A stretch of 24,544 nucleotides of DNA from a virus: positions 1 through 24,544 of IMG/VR virus record IMGVR_UViG_3300042549_000333; one strand, written 5' to 3'. Positions 15,836 through 23,326 of this stretch are shown here, in pieces. A program made the translations under genes and the position numbers. How positions within the stretch are numbered: position 1 is the stretch's first letter; every line of letters begins with the position of its first letter. The notes below the pieces were generated by a model. That model saw only the letters and a list, made by a program, of their open reading frames with translations. It was not told the DNA's origin and did not search any database.

Positions 15836-16278
15836 GCAATCACCTTAGTGAAATTCTTTTCGTAATTCGTGTAGCCTAAAGACTCTATTAAGCCCGTGTG
15901 GTCGTGATCTACTTTGCAGCTAATCATCACCCGTTTAACATCGGCATTACGCAATACATTCTCTGCGTACTTAAACATTCCCTTGCCAATGCCGTTACCC
16001 CTGTACTCAGGATCAACGTAATACCAATCCTCTTTTGCTATCCTGTAACCTTTGTGCCGGATGTGGTCAGCAATAAAGAATCCGATCCATCCGACAAGTT
16101 TGCCATCAACTCGGCAAGTAATTAGCCTATAAGAGTGTTTTGCAACTGAGTACCTGCGCCAATCTATGTCTAGCTCGGTATCAGGGAAAGCATTTACTTC
16201 CGCATGGTGCTTAATAGCTAGTGGCAACATCTCGTCCACTATGTCCTCAATGTGCTCAACCTTTAGGGATGGCTTCAT
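15832..16278 (-). CDS. GNAT-family N-acetyltransferase, 148 aa
   Basis: The acetyl-CoA signature is clear: WYYVDPEYRGNGIGKGMF, with R93-G94-N95-G96-I97-G98 forming the pyrophosphate-binding loop, followed by a helix (YAENVLRNADVKRVMIS) and a late strand (GLIESLGYTNYEKNFTKVI). The strands before it (YRLITCRVDGKLVGWIGFFI) complete the fold. The length is normal. The substrate is unknown; GNATs in phage late operons may acetylate host or virion proteins, but nothing here shows which. It lies 3 bp after the portal gene and overlaps the next gene by 4 bp. AAGGA directly touches the ATG, an unfavourable spacing, so translation may rely on the portal ribosomes. Confidence 0.85.
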   Translation of the reverse strand: MKPSLKVEHIEDIVDEMLPLAIKHHAEVNAFPDTELDIDWRRYSVAKHSYRLITCRVDGKLVGWIGFFIADHIRHKGYRIAKEDWYYVDPEYRGNGIGKGMFKYAENVLRNADVKRVMISCKVDHDHTGLIESLGYTNYEKNFTKVIA

Positions 16279-16281
16279 TCC

Positions 16282-18333
16282 TTATACGCTTCGTATATTT
16301 GCGCTAGTGACAATGCCAGCGCTTAACTCTGCGGCTTTTAGCTGAATCTCAGCCTCTAGCTCACGAGCCTTAAGCGCCATTTGTGCCTCTGTCTTTTCCC
16401 GCATTAACTGTATCTCTGCGGCTGCTTTCTCACGCTGTAACTGAATGTCAGCCATAGCCTTTTGTTGTGCTGCCTGTACATCTGCCTGTGCTTTCTGTTG
16501 GGCAATCTGAATCTGTGCTTGGGATTGCTGAATCAGAGCGGCTGTAGTTGGGTCAGGCTGTGGTTGCTTAGGTTGTGCAAGTTGCGCCTCAATCTCAGGA
16601 GTAATCTCCTTAAAGAACTCTGCGCTGTCTGTAAACCCTGCTGCCTCGATAAACCGACCTAGCGTGCCACGATACTGTCCGACAGATACTAGCGGGTTGT
16701 TAGGACCGAACTGTTGCAGGATCGCCTCTTGTTTAGCAAGAACCATCTGCAACATAGTCATCTGCTCGGCTTTCGAGCCTGTCCCTAAACCTACCGAAAT
16801 GTCTACATCGTACTGATTCGACCACTCACGAGGGTCTACAGGCACATACTTGCCACGCAGACGCATGACAGTAGGCTTGTCCTGATACTTACAAAGTAGC
16901 TGTAGGATGCCTTGGAACAGGGTTTTAACGCCTGTCTCGGCAAAGATACGAGCCACTAGCTCTAGCTTGCCACCTGCCGCAGCGGTAGACGCAGCAACAG
17001 CCGCAGCCGTGACATTTTGCAACACATCGGGGTTTAACCCTTGTTGCATATCCGATACGCCTGTGCGCTTAGCTTGTGCGTCATCCAAGTATTGCAACAT
17101 TGGGAACGCTTGGGCGATAACGCTTGGCACTTGCATGGGTACGACTGCGTTTGGAGATTTCATGCGAACCACGCCACCAGGCGTAACGGTCAGCAAGTCA
17201 TCCAAGTTAACCTGACCCTCTACAGCACCGACTCGGGCGTTGTTAGACAGGTAAAGGTTATCTAGCATCTGACGGACAACAGTAGACTTAATCAACTGAA
17301 TGTCCATGCTCCGGTCTGCCAACGATTCGCCAAAGAACTTATGCGGAATCGGGATAGGGCAGAGCGAGTGGAACGGGTTGTAATCTGTTGCTACGTTGCT
17401 CAGGATGTCTGAACCTGCGTAGAATATCTGACGCAACTCAGCGATACCGTCACCGTCATAGTCTGTCATAAGATAGGCTTCGTACACCTCAATCTCTTGC
17501 ATACTATGGTCAAGTGATGCCTCTTCGTCCGGCTGCTCACCTCGGCTGTATCGTGCCAATCGCTCGTCTGTGAAACTCAGGTCGTTATAAGACGGTAAGT
17601 TTTCCACAATCTCAGGGTCAAAGCCCATTGCGATAAGGTCTGAACGTGGCAACAGCTTACGATGCGCAACAAACGGACTGTCAGCAATTGATCTTGCACG
17701 CTTGCTGATTAAGAACTCTTCAGGCGGCACATTCTCTACCTTGACTGCGCCATGTTGTGTACGTTTTGAGACAATTACATCATTTGTCTGCATAACGATA
17801 GGCTGACCATCCATGCCTATCTCTTCTACTATTGTGGTGTCCTGAGCTACAACCTCACGGCTACCGTCCGACATTAGGAGCATCAACTCCTCGTCTGTCA
17901 GCCCACGGTATTCCTCTTTGGTTACATCTTCCTTGACATCCCAATAGCACTTAACCACGCCATTCTTTTGCAGGAGAGCGTCTTTAAACCAGTTATGCAG
18001 GATCGTAAAGCCTGGGTTCTGCGAGTAAAACACCCAATTACAGTAGTCCGTAGCTTGCTTAGCGCCTTCCTCATCGCCTGGTCCCTTTGGCTCAAAGCGG
18101 ACAATATCATCCGACTGAGTAAAGACACGCACGAGTTGTGGCAGAGCGCCATCTATAGCCTCTGCAACCTCACCCGTGACGATCTGACTGCGACCATCTA
18201 CCTCGTTGCCATACGGCTGACGTAGGTAGTATTCAAGGGCTTTGGTTCTCGCTTCCGTTGTCTCTGTGTCCAGATACCCGATTGCGTTGTCGATTTCGTT
18301 TTCCAGAATCGACTTCAGTTTCCCATCGTCCAT
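16282..18333 (-). CDS. Portal protein, P22-like, 683 aa
   Basis: Dodecameric ring at the capsid vertex through which DNA enters and leaves. Family features are seen at the N-terminus (LKSILENEIDNAIGYLDTET, YYLRQPYGNEVDGRSQIVT), then WFKDALLQKNGVVKCYWDV, ENVPPEEFLISKRARSIAD, and FFGESLADRSMDIQLIKSTV near the centre. About residues 600-672 form a long Gln/Ala/Lys/Glu helix like the barrel of P22-type portals. An upstream in-frame ATG (18357) would add 8 residues, but GAGG with a 6-nt spacer precedes the ATG at 18333, which I prefer. The 5' end overlaps a small ORF in another frame. Confidence 0.92.
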   Translation of the reverse strand: MDDGKLKSILENEIDNAIGYLDTETTEARTKALEYYLRQPYGNEVDGRSQIVTGEVAEAIDGALPQLVRVFTQSDDIVRFEPKGPGDEEGAKQATDYCNWVFYSQNPGFTILHNWFKDALLQKNGVVKCYWDVKEDVTKEEYRGLTDEELMLLMSDGSREVVAQDTTIVEEIGMDGQPIVMQTNDVIVSKRTQHGAVKVENVPPEEFLISKRARSIADSPFVAHRKLLPRSDLIAMGFDPEIVENLPSYNDLSFTDERLARYSRGEQPDEEASLDHSMQEIEVYEAYLMTDYDGDGIAELRQIFYAGSDILSNVATDYNPFHSLCPIPIPHKFFGESLADRSMDIQLIKSTVVRQMLDNLYLSNNARVGAVEGQVNLDDLLTVTPGGVVRMKSPNAVVPMQVPSVIAQAFPMLQYLDDAQAKRTGVSDMQQGLNPDVLQNVTAAAVAASTAAAGGKLELVARIFAETGVKTLFQGILQLLCKYQDKPTVMRLRGKYVPVDPREWSNQYDVDISVGLGTGSKAEQMTMLQMVLAKQEAILQQFGPNNPLVSVGQYRGTLGRFIEAAGFTDSAEFFKEITPEIEAQLAQPKQPQPDPTTAALIQQSQAQIQIAQQKAQADVQAAQQKAMADIQLQREKAAAEIQLMREKTEAQMALKARELEAEIQLKAAELSAGIVTSANIRSV

Positions 18334-18418
18334 ACATTTCCTCAAGCGCTTGAACACGCCTTAATAAATTATCGTACTCTTCACGAGTTACCGGATTGCC
18401 TCGGCGTTCTACTAGCAT
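18233..18418 (-). CDS. Small ORF between large terminase and portal, 61 aa
   Basis: The ATG immediately follows the terminase stop (TAA-ATG) and a GGGTGG sequence lies just upstream. The first ~38 residues (NPVTREEYDNLLRRVQALEE in part) are charged and heptad-like, as in a real short coiled-coil protein. The rest lies within the first 101 bases of the portal gene in another frame and is polar and disordered (RNRQRNRVSGHRDNGSENQS). The gene fills a space that would otherwise be empty in a very compact operon, which supports it. Function unknown. Confidence 0.55.
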   Translation of the reverse strand: MLVERRGNPVTREEYDNLLRRVQALEEMYGRWETEVDSGKRNRQRNRVSGHRDNGSENQSP

Positions 18419-19681
18419 TTAGACCACCCAACTTGTATTTACTTTTAATGGCTTACCCCATCCTGAGCCTCGTTCGTCCATACCCACCGCTAAGTAGCGG
18501 AAAGCATCTGAACCGTGGCTCGACCAATCGTGCAAAGGCTTGTCGAAAAACACTTGTCTCTTTTCGTCAAACTCTCGCCTATAGTTACGCAAACAATCCA
18601 ATCCTTGCTTAACCTGTGGCACATTGAAATAACACCTCGGCAGCAGCCTTCTAACGGCTTGTATGCCATCATCTACGCCTAGCCTACCCACTACCGTACA
18701 GTCTAGCCCTGCCTCTTGTAGAACCTCTAAACGGCTCTTACCTGTGCCTAGCTCTCTGACCTGTACATCGTGCGGTAGTAACTGAGGTGCTTTGTGCCAT
18801 CCTCGATTAGTCAACTCCCGAACGTACCAATCTAAACCTTGCCCATGATTCTCTATGTAATCCATGAGCCTTACTTCGTTATTAGCCAACTGAGCGACCC
18901 AGATAGATGTACTGTCACCCATACCCAAGTCCCACGCAACAAATGTCTTGCAAAGGTCATCACGCTCTATCTTGTGGTATCTACCCTCGGATTCTAAGCC
19001 ATTCAAGATTTGACCGTAGTAGCTTCCCTCTACGCTTGCTGAGAAACTACACTCGAACTCTTGGTTGTACTTATCCTCGCCCATCTCACGCTTGGCGGCT
19101 TCTAGCTCAGACTCAAGTACAAGTTTGGTCTCGCTCGCCTTAAACTCAAGCATCTTCCAGTTAGGCTCTACCTCTGCCCTATCCCGCAAGTCCTTAAAGT
19201 GGTTTTGACCTTTAGGAGTACCGATAAACATTGCCCAACCTTGGCGATCAGCTAGGGCAGGGCGGATAATCTCGTTCCAAATCTTAGGGTTTTGATCTGC
19301 AATCTCGTCTAAGATCACGCCATCAAAATACTGTCCACGCAAGCTATCAGGGTTATCAGACCCGTACAACTGTATCCTGCGATCCCAAAAGTCTACCCGC
19401 ATCTCGGCAATGTTAGCCTCTGCGCCTAGCGGTCTCGTATAGTGCAACAAGTAATCCCACGCTACCCTTTTAGCTTGAGAGTATGTAGGTGCAATATACG
19501 CAAACCTTGGGCGTTCTCTATCGCACTCGATAGCAGACTTAATCAACTGGTTAATAGCACTAACCGTTTTACCCATCCTACGATGCGCCACAACCACCAC
19601 AAAGCGGCTGTTATCCATCGCCTTGTGTATCTCTAGCTGCGGCTCTCTAGGTGAGTATGGAATCTCGATTACTTTTGCCAT
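18419..19681 (-). CDS. terL: Terminase large subunit, 420 aa
   Basis: Motor that cuts concatemeric DNA and drives it through the portal with ATP. All motifs are visible: Walker A AHRRMGKT (32-39), Walker B VILDE (122-126, with D125 and catalytic E126), coupling motif GTPKG (154-158), and the RNase H-like nuclease acidic residues D251 (AWDLGMGDS), D305 (HDVQ) and D392 (HGSDAFRY). The ATPase comes first and the nuclease second, and the length is at the compact end for the family. The gene overlaps the small terminase gene by 13 bp, which is typical of coupled pairs. Nothing is missing, so it should be active. Confidence 0.95.
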   Translation of the reverse strand: MAKVIEIPYSPREPQLEIHKAMDNSRFVVVVAHRRMGKTVSAINQLIKSAIECDRERPRFAYIAPTYSQAKRVAWDYLLHYTRPLGAEANIAEMRVDFWDRRIQLYGSDNPDSLRGQYFDGVILDEIADQNPKIWNEIIRPALADRQGWAMFIGTPKGQNHFKDLRDRAEVEPNWKMLEFKASETKLVLESELEAAKREMGEDKYNQEFECSFSASVEGSYYGQILNGLESEGRYHKIERDDLCKTFVAWDLGMGDSTSIWVAQLANNEVRLMDYIENHGQGLDWYVRELTNRGWHKAPQLLPHDVQVRELGTGKSRLEVLQEAGLDCTVVGRLGVDDGIQAVRRLLPRCYFNVPQVKQGLDCLRNYRREFDEKRQVFFDKPLHDWSSHGSDAFRYLAVGMDERGSGWGKPLKVNTSWVV

Positions 19682-19953
19682 GTGATAACGGCTTGAATCG
19701 GTCCACCTTCCTCACCACTCACCTGTACGGGTAGCAGCTTGGTGTAAATGCTAGTCCAAAACGCTTTCTCGTTAGCAGGGTCTTCCTGCGCCCAAGCAAT
19801 TAACCTGTCAGCACCACCCAATCCCTCTGCAGCTAAAGCAATTGCTTCCTTAGCAGAGGTTGTTGTCTTGTTTAGTGCGCCTTTTGGTCTACCCTTACCC
19901 GCATTGGGAGGTATCCACTTTGGCTTTGTATTAGTTTCTATTTTACTATCCAT
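19669..19953 (-). CDS. Probable small terminase subunit, 94 aa
   Basis: A small protein directly before the large terminase, with an N-terminal basic, Gly/Pro-rich part (PPNAGKGRPKGALNKTTTSA) followed by helices (KEAIALAAEGLGGADRLIAW, then FWTSIYTKLLPVQVSGEEGG). Such proteins usually precede TerL in this phage type and are annotated as DNA-binding small subunits or as uncharacterised. It would recognise the packaging site and load TerL. It is shorter than classic TerS proteins and lacks an obvious helix-turn-helix, so the assignment rests mainly on position and family resemblance. AGGAATCGT-ATG is a good start signal. Confidence 0.75.
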   Translation of the reverse strand: MDSKIETNTKPKWIPPNAGKGRPKGALNKTTTSAKEAIALAAEGLGGADRLIAWAQEDPANEKAFWTSIYTKLLPVQVSGEEGGPIQAVITWQK

Positions 19954-19987
19954 ACGATTCCTAATGGGTCATCGTGTTAAGTGCAAT

Positions 19988-20986
19988 TTAGTCTAAATAT
20001 TCTCTTTTTGGTTTAAACGGCTGCGGATCGTATCCAAATTCATAAATAGAATCACCGTTTGTATATAAATCTCTAGCCTTTACTGTTTTCTTAACTATTT
20101 TGTAATCGCCGTTAAGAGCACCTTCACCATGCTCTTTTGCATACTGTCTATCCAATGTAACCCAATCGCCAACATTTAATGCGCTTTTGTTCTCAACAGA
20201 TTTTGGAACAGCACGATAAATTGTTACAGGTCTGTCAGGTCTTCCCTTAAAAGATTGCATTTGCGATACGATACGCAAATCTCTAGCATAATCAGCGCCA
20301 TCACCATAATACTTTGCGCCTACTGAAGAATAAAAATCATCTGGATAAATTCCAGAAAGATTCCACACTGGCGAGCCGCTATCTTTCATTGGGGCTTGAT
20401 GTTCACCTTTATAAGTCTCTGACACAGTTGCGGGAACAACAGCTTCATCAGGCTTAAAAATAATTGAACTTAATTCTGACTTTCTTGCATCCAAATCTCT
20501 GTATTGATTTATTAAAGCTGGGTCTTGATTGTTAGCCCTAAGTTTTGGATAAATTTCATTTAATTTTGAAACAGTTGCATAGTACTCATCTTGCATTTGC
20601 TTCATTGACTGAGATGCAATCGGCTTATCTCCAGCAAACATACCAATGTTTACGCCGTCAGTCTGTTTTGGAGTTACTTTGCTTGACAACAATCCACTAC
20701 CCATGAAATTCATCGCCATGTTTGCGGCTTCTTTCTCAGGGTAAAAGTCTGCATCTGTACCAAGCAGCGCACGAGCAGGTGAGGTAAATGCGTTTACCGC
20801 TTCTGCAAGCAGCCCTGGTAACGCAAACTCACGCTTGTTAAACACAGAGCCAGGCATCGTGTCACGAAACGGCAGAATAGTAGCTCTACCTTCCATCGGC
20901 AAGGCTTTAGCATACCAAGGTTGCTCACCGCCTTGGGCTGCGTTAAATCTACGCAACTCCTCTTCTTCACTGAGCAATCCTTTCAT
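19988..20986 (-). CDS. Protein with ADP-ribosyltransferase-like C-terminal domain, 332 aa
   Basis: The C-terminal ~90 residues fit the ART-like domain of phage polyvalent or toxin-type proteins: TIYRAVP (R258), GDWVTLDRQYAKEHG (T277) and YTNGDSIYEFGYDP (E316). These could supply the R-[ST]-E triad that binds NAD and catalyses mono-ADP-ribosylation. The motif NIGMFAGD (about 113-120), seen in related proteins, lies in the middle. The N-terminal ~100 residues (ALPGLLAEAVNAFTSPARAL) may be a virion- or membrane-associated part. It stands just before the terminase pair. If active it might be injected with DNA or made late to modify host proteins. The ART assignment is by motif only. Confidence 0.65.
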   Translation of the reverse strand: MKGLLSEEEELRRFNAAQGGEQPWYAKALPMEGRATILPFRDTMPGSVFNKREFALPGLLAEAVNAFTSPARALLGTDADFYPEKEAANMAMNFMGSGLLSSKVTPKQTDGVNIGMFAGDKPIASQSMKQMQDEYYATVSKLNEIYPKLRANNQDPALINQYRDLDARKSELSSIIFKPDEAVVPATVSETYKGEHQAPMKDSGSPVWNLSGIYPDDFYSSVGAKYYGDGADYARDLRIVSQMQSFKGRPDRPVTIYRAVPKSVENKSALNVGDWVTLDRQYAKEHGEGALNGDYKIVKKTVKARDLYTNGDSIYEFGYDPQPFKPKREYLD

Positions 20987-20989
20987 ATA

Positions 20990-21241
20990 TCACCATTTAA
21001 CTTTGTCTGCCCAATATGCAGCCGACATTTTACCTTTAGCTATGTTTTTAGCGTGTCTAGCTTTGAACGCTTCATTACGAGCAGAGCCTTCAGGACTGCC
21101 CTTTACGCCTTGTTGACCAAAGCGAATAAGTTTTGTGTCTTCGCCTGATTTGGCAAGTACAGCATGGGACTTAGTAGGATGGCTAGGTGTGCGCTTAGGC
21201 TTGTTAAAGCCCGAGAATGTTTCCTTGCCACGCTTAATCAT
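20990..21241 (-). CDS. Small basic phage protein, 83 aa
   Basis: Very basic, with two recognisable parts: an N-terminal FNKPKRTPSHPTKSHAVLAK plus TKLIRFGQQGV, and a C-terminal RNEAFKARHAKNIAKGKMSA ending YWADKVKW. The same arrangement is found in many phages; I recall it as a DUF (possibly DUF6321) with no proven role. Nucleic-acid binding is possible from the charge. Its ATG overlaps the stop of the upstream 47-residue gene (ATGA), and 3 bp separate it from the next gene. Confidence 0.75.
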   Translation of the reverse strand: MIKRGKETFSGFNKPKRTPSHPTKSHAVLAKSGEDTKLIRFGQQGVKGSPEGSARNEAFKARHAKNIAKGKMSAAYWADKVKW

Positions 21242-21381
21242 TTCTTTTTAGCCGTCTTAGCGGCTTTCTTAAAGTCTTTAGCACTAGGTGCTGCCTTGCT
21301 ACCAACCTTGTTCATCTTCTCGCCTGATCCGGCTGCAATGCGCTTTTGTTTGGCATTGATATTTGCGTAGAGACCTTTCAT
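21238..21381 (-). CDS. Lysine-rich small protein, 47 aa
   Basis: A short gene fixed by 4-bp ATGA overlaps at both ends. The product begins MKGLYANINAKQKRIAAGSG and ends AKDFKKAAKTAKKK, with about a quarter Lys and no acidic cluster. Similar Lys-rich proteins accompany the head and packaging genes of many phages. DNA or RNA binding, or DNA condensation, is possible, but no function is known. The double coupling to its neighbours is the main reason for accepting it. Confidence 0.7.
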   Translation of the reverse strand: MKGLYANINAKQKRIAAGSGEKMNKVGSKAAPSAKDFKKAAKTAKKK

Positions 21382-21818
21382 TCGTCATCTTCCCGTTCGT
21401 ACTCTACCTTTGCCATTGCAACAGTATTGCGCTGTCTTTCGGTAGGAATTTTAGTAATAGGACCGCCGTAAAGCCATGCCGAACACGTCCGGCTACCTGC
21501 ACACTTGAACTCAAATAGCTCGCAATAGCCTAAATCGGCAGCGTCTGCAATTGCCTCGTATTCCTCGCCGCCTGTGCCTGAACCCATGCCGTTGACAATG
21601 CACATCTCCATCTCGGGAGTGACAATAAACGCAGCACAGTTACCGCAGCGCATGGACTTAGCCTCGTCTTCTGTCGTGTTCCATTCTTTAGCACGTTCAG
21701 CCCAAAACTCGGTATCTTCGTAGTCTGGGTTTGCAGGTCCGTAGCCTACATTCTTAAATGCCCAATCCCGATTCTTGAGATTTAGCTTTACGTCTTGCGT
21801 GGATGCGGGACATTTCAT
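21378..21818 (-). CDS. Cysteine-rich putative metal-binding protein, 146 aa
   Basis: Several cysteines appear in ordered positions: C3 (MKCPAS), a CGNC pair (MRCGNCAAF, with a third Cys just before), MEMCIVNG, LGYCELFEFKCAGSRTCSAW. This set could hold zinc or an iron-sulphur cluster. The middle is acidic (NPDYEDTEFWAERAKEWNTT). I have seen this pattern in phage genomes of several types, always as a conserved protein without proven function. It is not an obvious redox enzyme such as thioredoxin or glutaredoxin. It overlaps its upstream neighbour by 1 bp and its downstream neighbour by 4 bp. Confidence 0.72.
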   Translation of the reverse strand: MKCPASTQDVKLNLKNRDWAFKNVGYGPANPDYEDTEFWAERAKEWNTTEDEAKSMRCGNCAAFIVTPEMEMCIVNGMGSGTGGEEYEAIADAADLGYCELFEFKCAGSRTCSAWLYGGPITKIPTERQRNTVAMAKVEYEREDDE

Positions 21819-21997
21819 TAGTACATCCCCGTCTCTTCTTTCTTTAGCTGCTTCTTGTAGCCGTACTTGCCGGACTTCTTGTCCTCAGCCATGTACTCTT
21901 TAGCTACCTTTGCAGGGATACCTACTTTCTTAGCGAACTTAGGTGAGTTGGCTGCGGCACGCATAAACTGCGCTTGGGCTTTCGATACGCTTGGCAT
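21818..21997 (-). CDS. Small basic phage protein, 59 aa
   Basis: Short gene held between two one-base TAATG overlaps. The product starts MPSVSKAQAQFMRAAANSPK, continues FAKKVGIPAKVAKEYMAEDK and ends with a Lys/Gly/Tyr-rich tail. The pattern SKAQAxFMRAAANSPKFAKKVGIP is widespread in small phage proteins of unknown role, often near terminase genes. It is basic and probably helical. The clear family pattern and exact fit between neighbours make it a real gene despite its size. Confidence 0.8.
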   Translation of the reverse strand: MPSVSKAQAQFMRAAANSPKFAKKVGIPAKVAKEYMAEDKKSGKYGYKKQLKKEETGMY

Positions 21998-22650
21998 TAT
22001 TCCTTTTCCTCTATCGCTTCAGCCATGTATAGGCTGTCGTAAATCTTGCGGGTTGATCCCCAAAACTGTTTGGCAAAGATGTGTCCCTCTCCCTTGTATT
22101 CCTGACCCGTAAAGTGTCTAGGGATAAAGTAGTGGGATGGGTAAATGGTTAGCCCGTATTGGAAACGCTGCCAAATGTCCGTAAGCCTTTGCGGTCCGAC
22201 TGTCTGCCAAGCAGGTCTGTCTGTGACGGTTTGCTCGGCGTAAATGTCTTCGATAATTTGTCCAATGAAAGGACTGCTCTTTTGCGCTGCAAGGTAGCCA
22301 GCCGCCAATAGTCCAGGGCGTTGATGTTCGTTCTCCCAACAAGTGAACTCGTTAGCTTGCAACATCCAATCCGGTATGGGCTTGACGCAGATACTATCCG
22401 CATCCACCGCAAACCCGCCATGCTCGTACAGTATCTCGTACCGCATAAGGTCAGCTACACCGTTTAGCTCTACCTTCCACATATCCTGTAGGTGTTTGGC
22501 ATTGCGCCACGAGGTCTTTACTAAATCCTCGTTGCCCCAAACTTTAATATCCCAATCAGGATTATGATTGCGCCAAGTATCAATACAATTATCAGGTCGT
22601 TTAGATTCATCGCCTACCCAAACTATATGTAGTTTCTTAGGTATCACCAT
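21997..22650 (-). CDS. Glycosyltransferase, GT32-like (DxD type), 217 aa
   Basis: Typical start of the Gly_transf_sug/GT32 group (IPKKLHIVWVGDESKRP), then CIDTWRNHNPDWDIKVW and the core GVADLMRYEILYEHGGFAVD with the metal-binding D83-A-D85. GLLAAGYLAAQKSSPF and the late PAWQTVGPQRLTDIW complete the family pattern. Such enzymes transfer a sugar from a nucleotide donor in capsule or lipopolysaccharide synthesis. The size, about 220 residues, fits the soluble bacterial and phage members. It overlaps the GT2 gene by 7 bp, so both probably work on the same acceptor. The acceptor is unknown. Confidence 0.85.
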   Translation of the reverse strand: MVIPKKLHIVWVGDESKRPDNCIDTWRNHNPDWDIKVWGNEDLVKTSWRNAKHLQDMWKVELNGVADLMRYEILYEHGGFAVDADSICVKPIPDWMLQANEFTCWENEHQRPGLLAAGYLAAQKSSPFIGQIIEDIYAEQTVTDRPAWQTVGPQRLTDIWQRFQYGLTIYPSHYFIPRHFTGQEYKGEGHIFAKQFWGSTRKIYDSLYMAEAIEEKE

Positions 22651-23249
22651 ACACCTTGTCGTTTCATGTCCCGTATTTCCTCCGACTTAGCCCTTGCGTT
22701 AACTGTGGCAAGTGAGCCAGACGGACGGCTGTAGAAATATCGAGGTGTCATATCAAACTTGACGGATGCACCAGCCTTGCGTAAATCTAACCAAAGCGCC
22801 CAATCCTCCCACCCGACATTACGGTATGGATGTTTGAGCAACAATTCTCGTTTTACAGCGGAGGACACAATAAGCGGGTTTTGAGCGTTTATTTCCAAAG
22901 CCACGTCCCATGTATAGGGATCGGGATTCATGCGCCCACCACCCTCTATATCAAGCGCAAAGCCTATTATGTCGTGGACACCATCCACACCATCGAAATA
23001 GTGTGTGTAAGGTACATCGTCTATATCCGAACACGATACATAATCGCCCGTAGCCACTTGGATACCTGCGTTCCTAGCTAGACCTGCGTGCTTGGTCGTA
23101 TTGATAACGACCCTGTGCTCTGTGTCCAACGGTTTGTCAGACACAATAATAATCTCAGGCTTGCCGGAGATTGCGGTAGCGGCTTGTAGCCATTGCTTAC
23201 CGTATGTCTCCCAGTAATTGCCCCAACATATCGTAACGATTGTGTGCAT
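22644..23249 (-). CDS. Glycosyltransferase family 2-like, 201 aa
   Basis: GT-A fold glycosyltransferase: MHTIVTICWGNYWETY is the first strand and nucleotide loop, GLARNAGIQVATGDYVSCSD contains the approach to the DxD (D75-I-D77), and GWEDWALWLDL carries the expected catalytic Glu-Asp pair (E148, D149). The frame is open upstream to a TTG at 23285, but the family N-terminus and an ATG are at 23249, so I use that. The only Shine-Dalgarno-like sequence (GTGGGG) lies within the 3' arm of a hairpin directly before the ATG. It is first in the tight gene series that runs to the left edge. Confidence 0.85.
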   Translation of the reverse strand: MHTIVTICWGNYWETYGKQWLQAATAISGKPEIIIVSDKPLDTEHRVVINTTKHAGLARNAGIQVATGDYVSCSDIDDVPYTHYFDGVDGVHDIIGFALDIEGGGRMNPDPYTWDVALEINAQNPLIVSSAVKRELLLKHPYRNVGWEDWALWLDLRKAGASVKFDMTPRYFYSRPSGSLATVNARAKSEEIRDMKRQGVW

Positions 23250-23273
23250 AAAAAAATCCCCACAAGAGTGAGG
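23250..23273 (-). terminator. Attenuator-like hairpin with U-tract before the GT2 gene
   Basis: In the minus-strand RNA CCTCAC and GTGGGG pair around a TCTT loop (6 bp, one G.U) and are followed by A and seven T, ending at the GT2 start codon. This has the form of an intrinsic terminator. It also hides the only ribosome-binding-like sequence of the GT2 gene. It could end transcripts of the 52-residue gene, or reduce or switch expression of the downstream block. Confidence 0.65.
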
Positions 23274-23326
23274 ATAAAGAACCAAGGAGATTGAGGCACG
23301 TTTTCAGAAAACACTACCCCGCACAA

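Noticed and set aside
18334-18357. Longer portal start (8 extra residues) at 18357
   Set aside because: The ATG at 18333 has GAGG at good spacing, and the usual portal N-terminus begins right after it.
23250-23285. Longer GT2 start at a TTG (23285)
   Set aside because: The extra 12 residues are encoded by the terminator-like hairpin, and the family N-terminus begins at the ATG at 23249.
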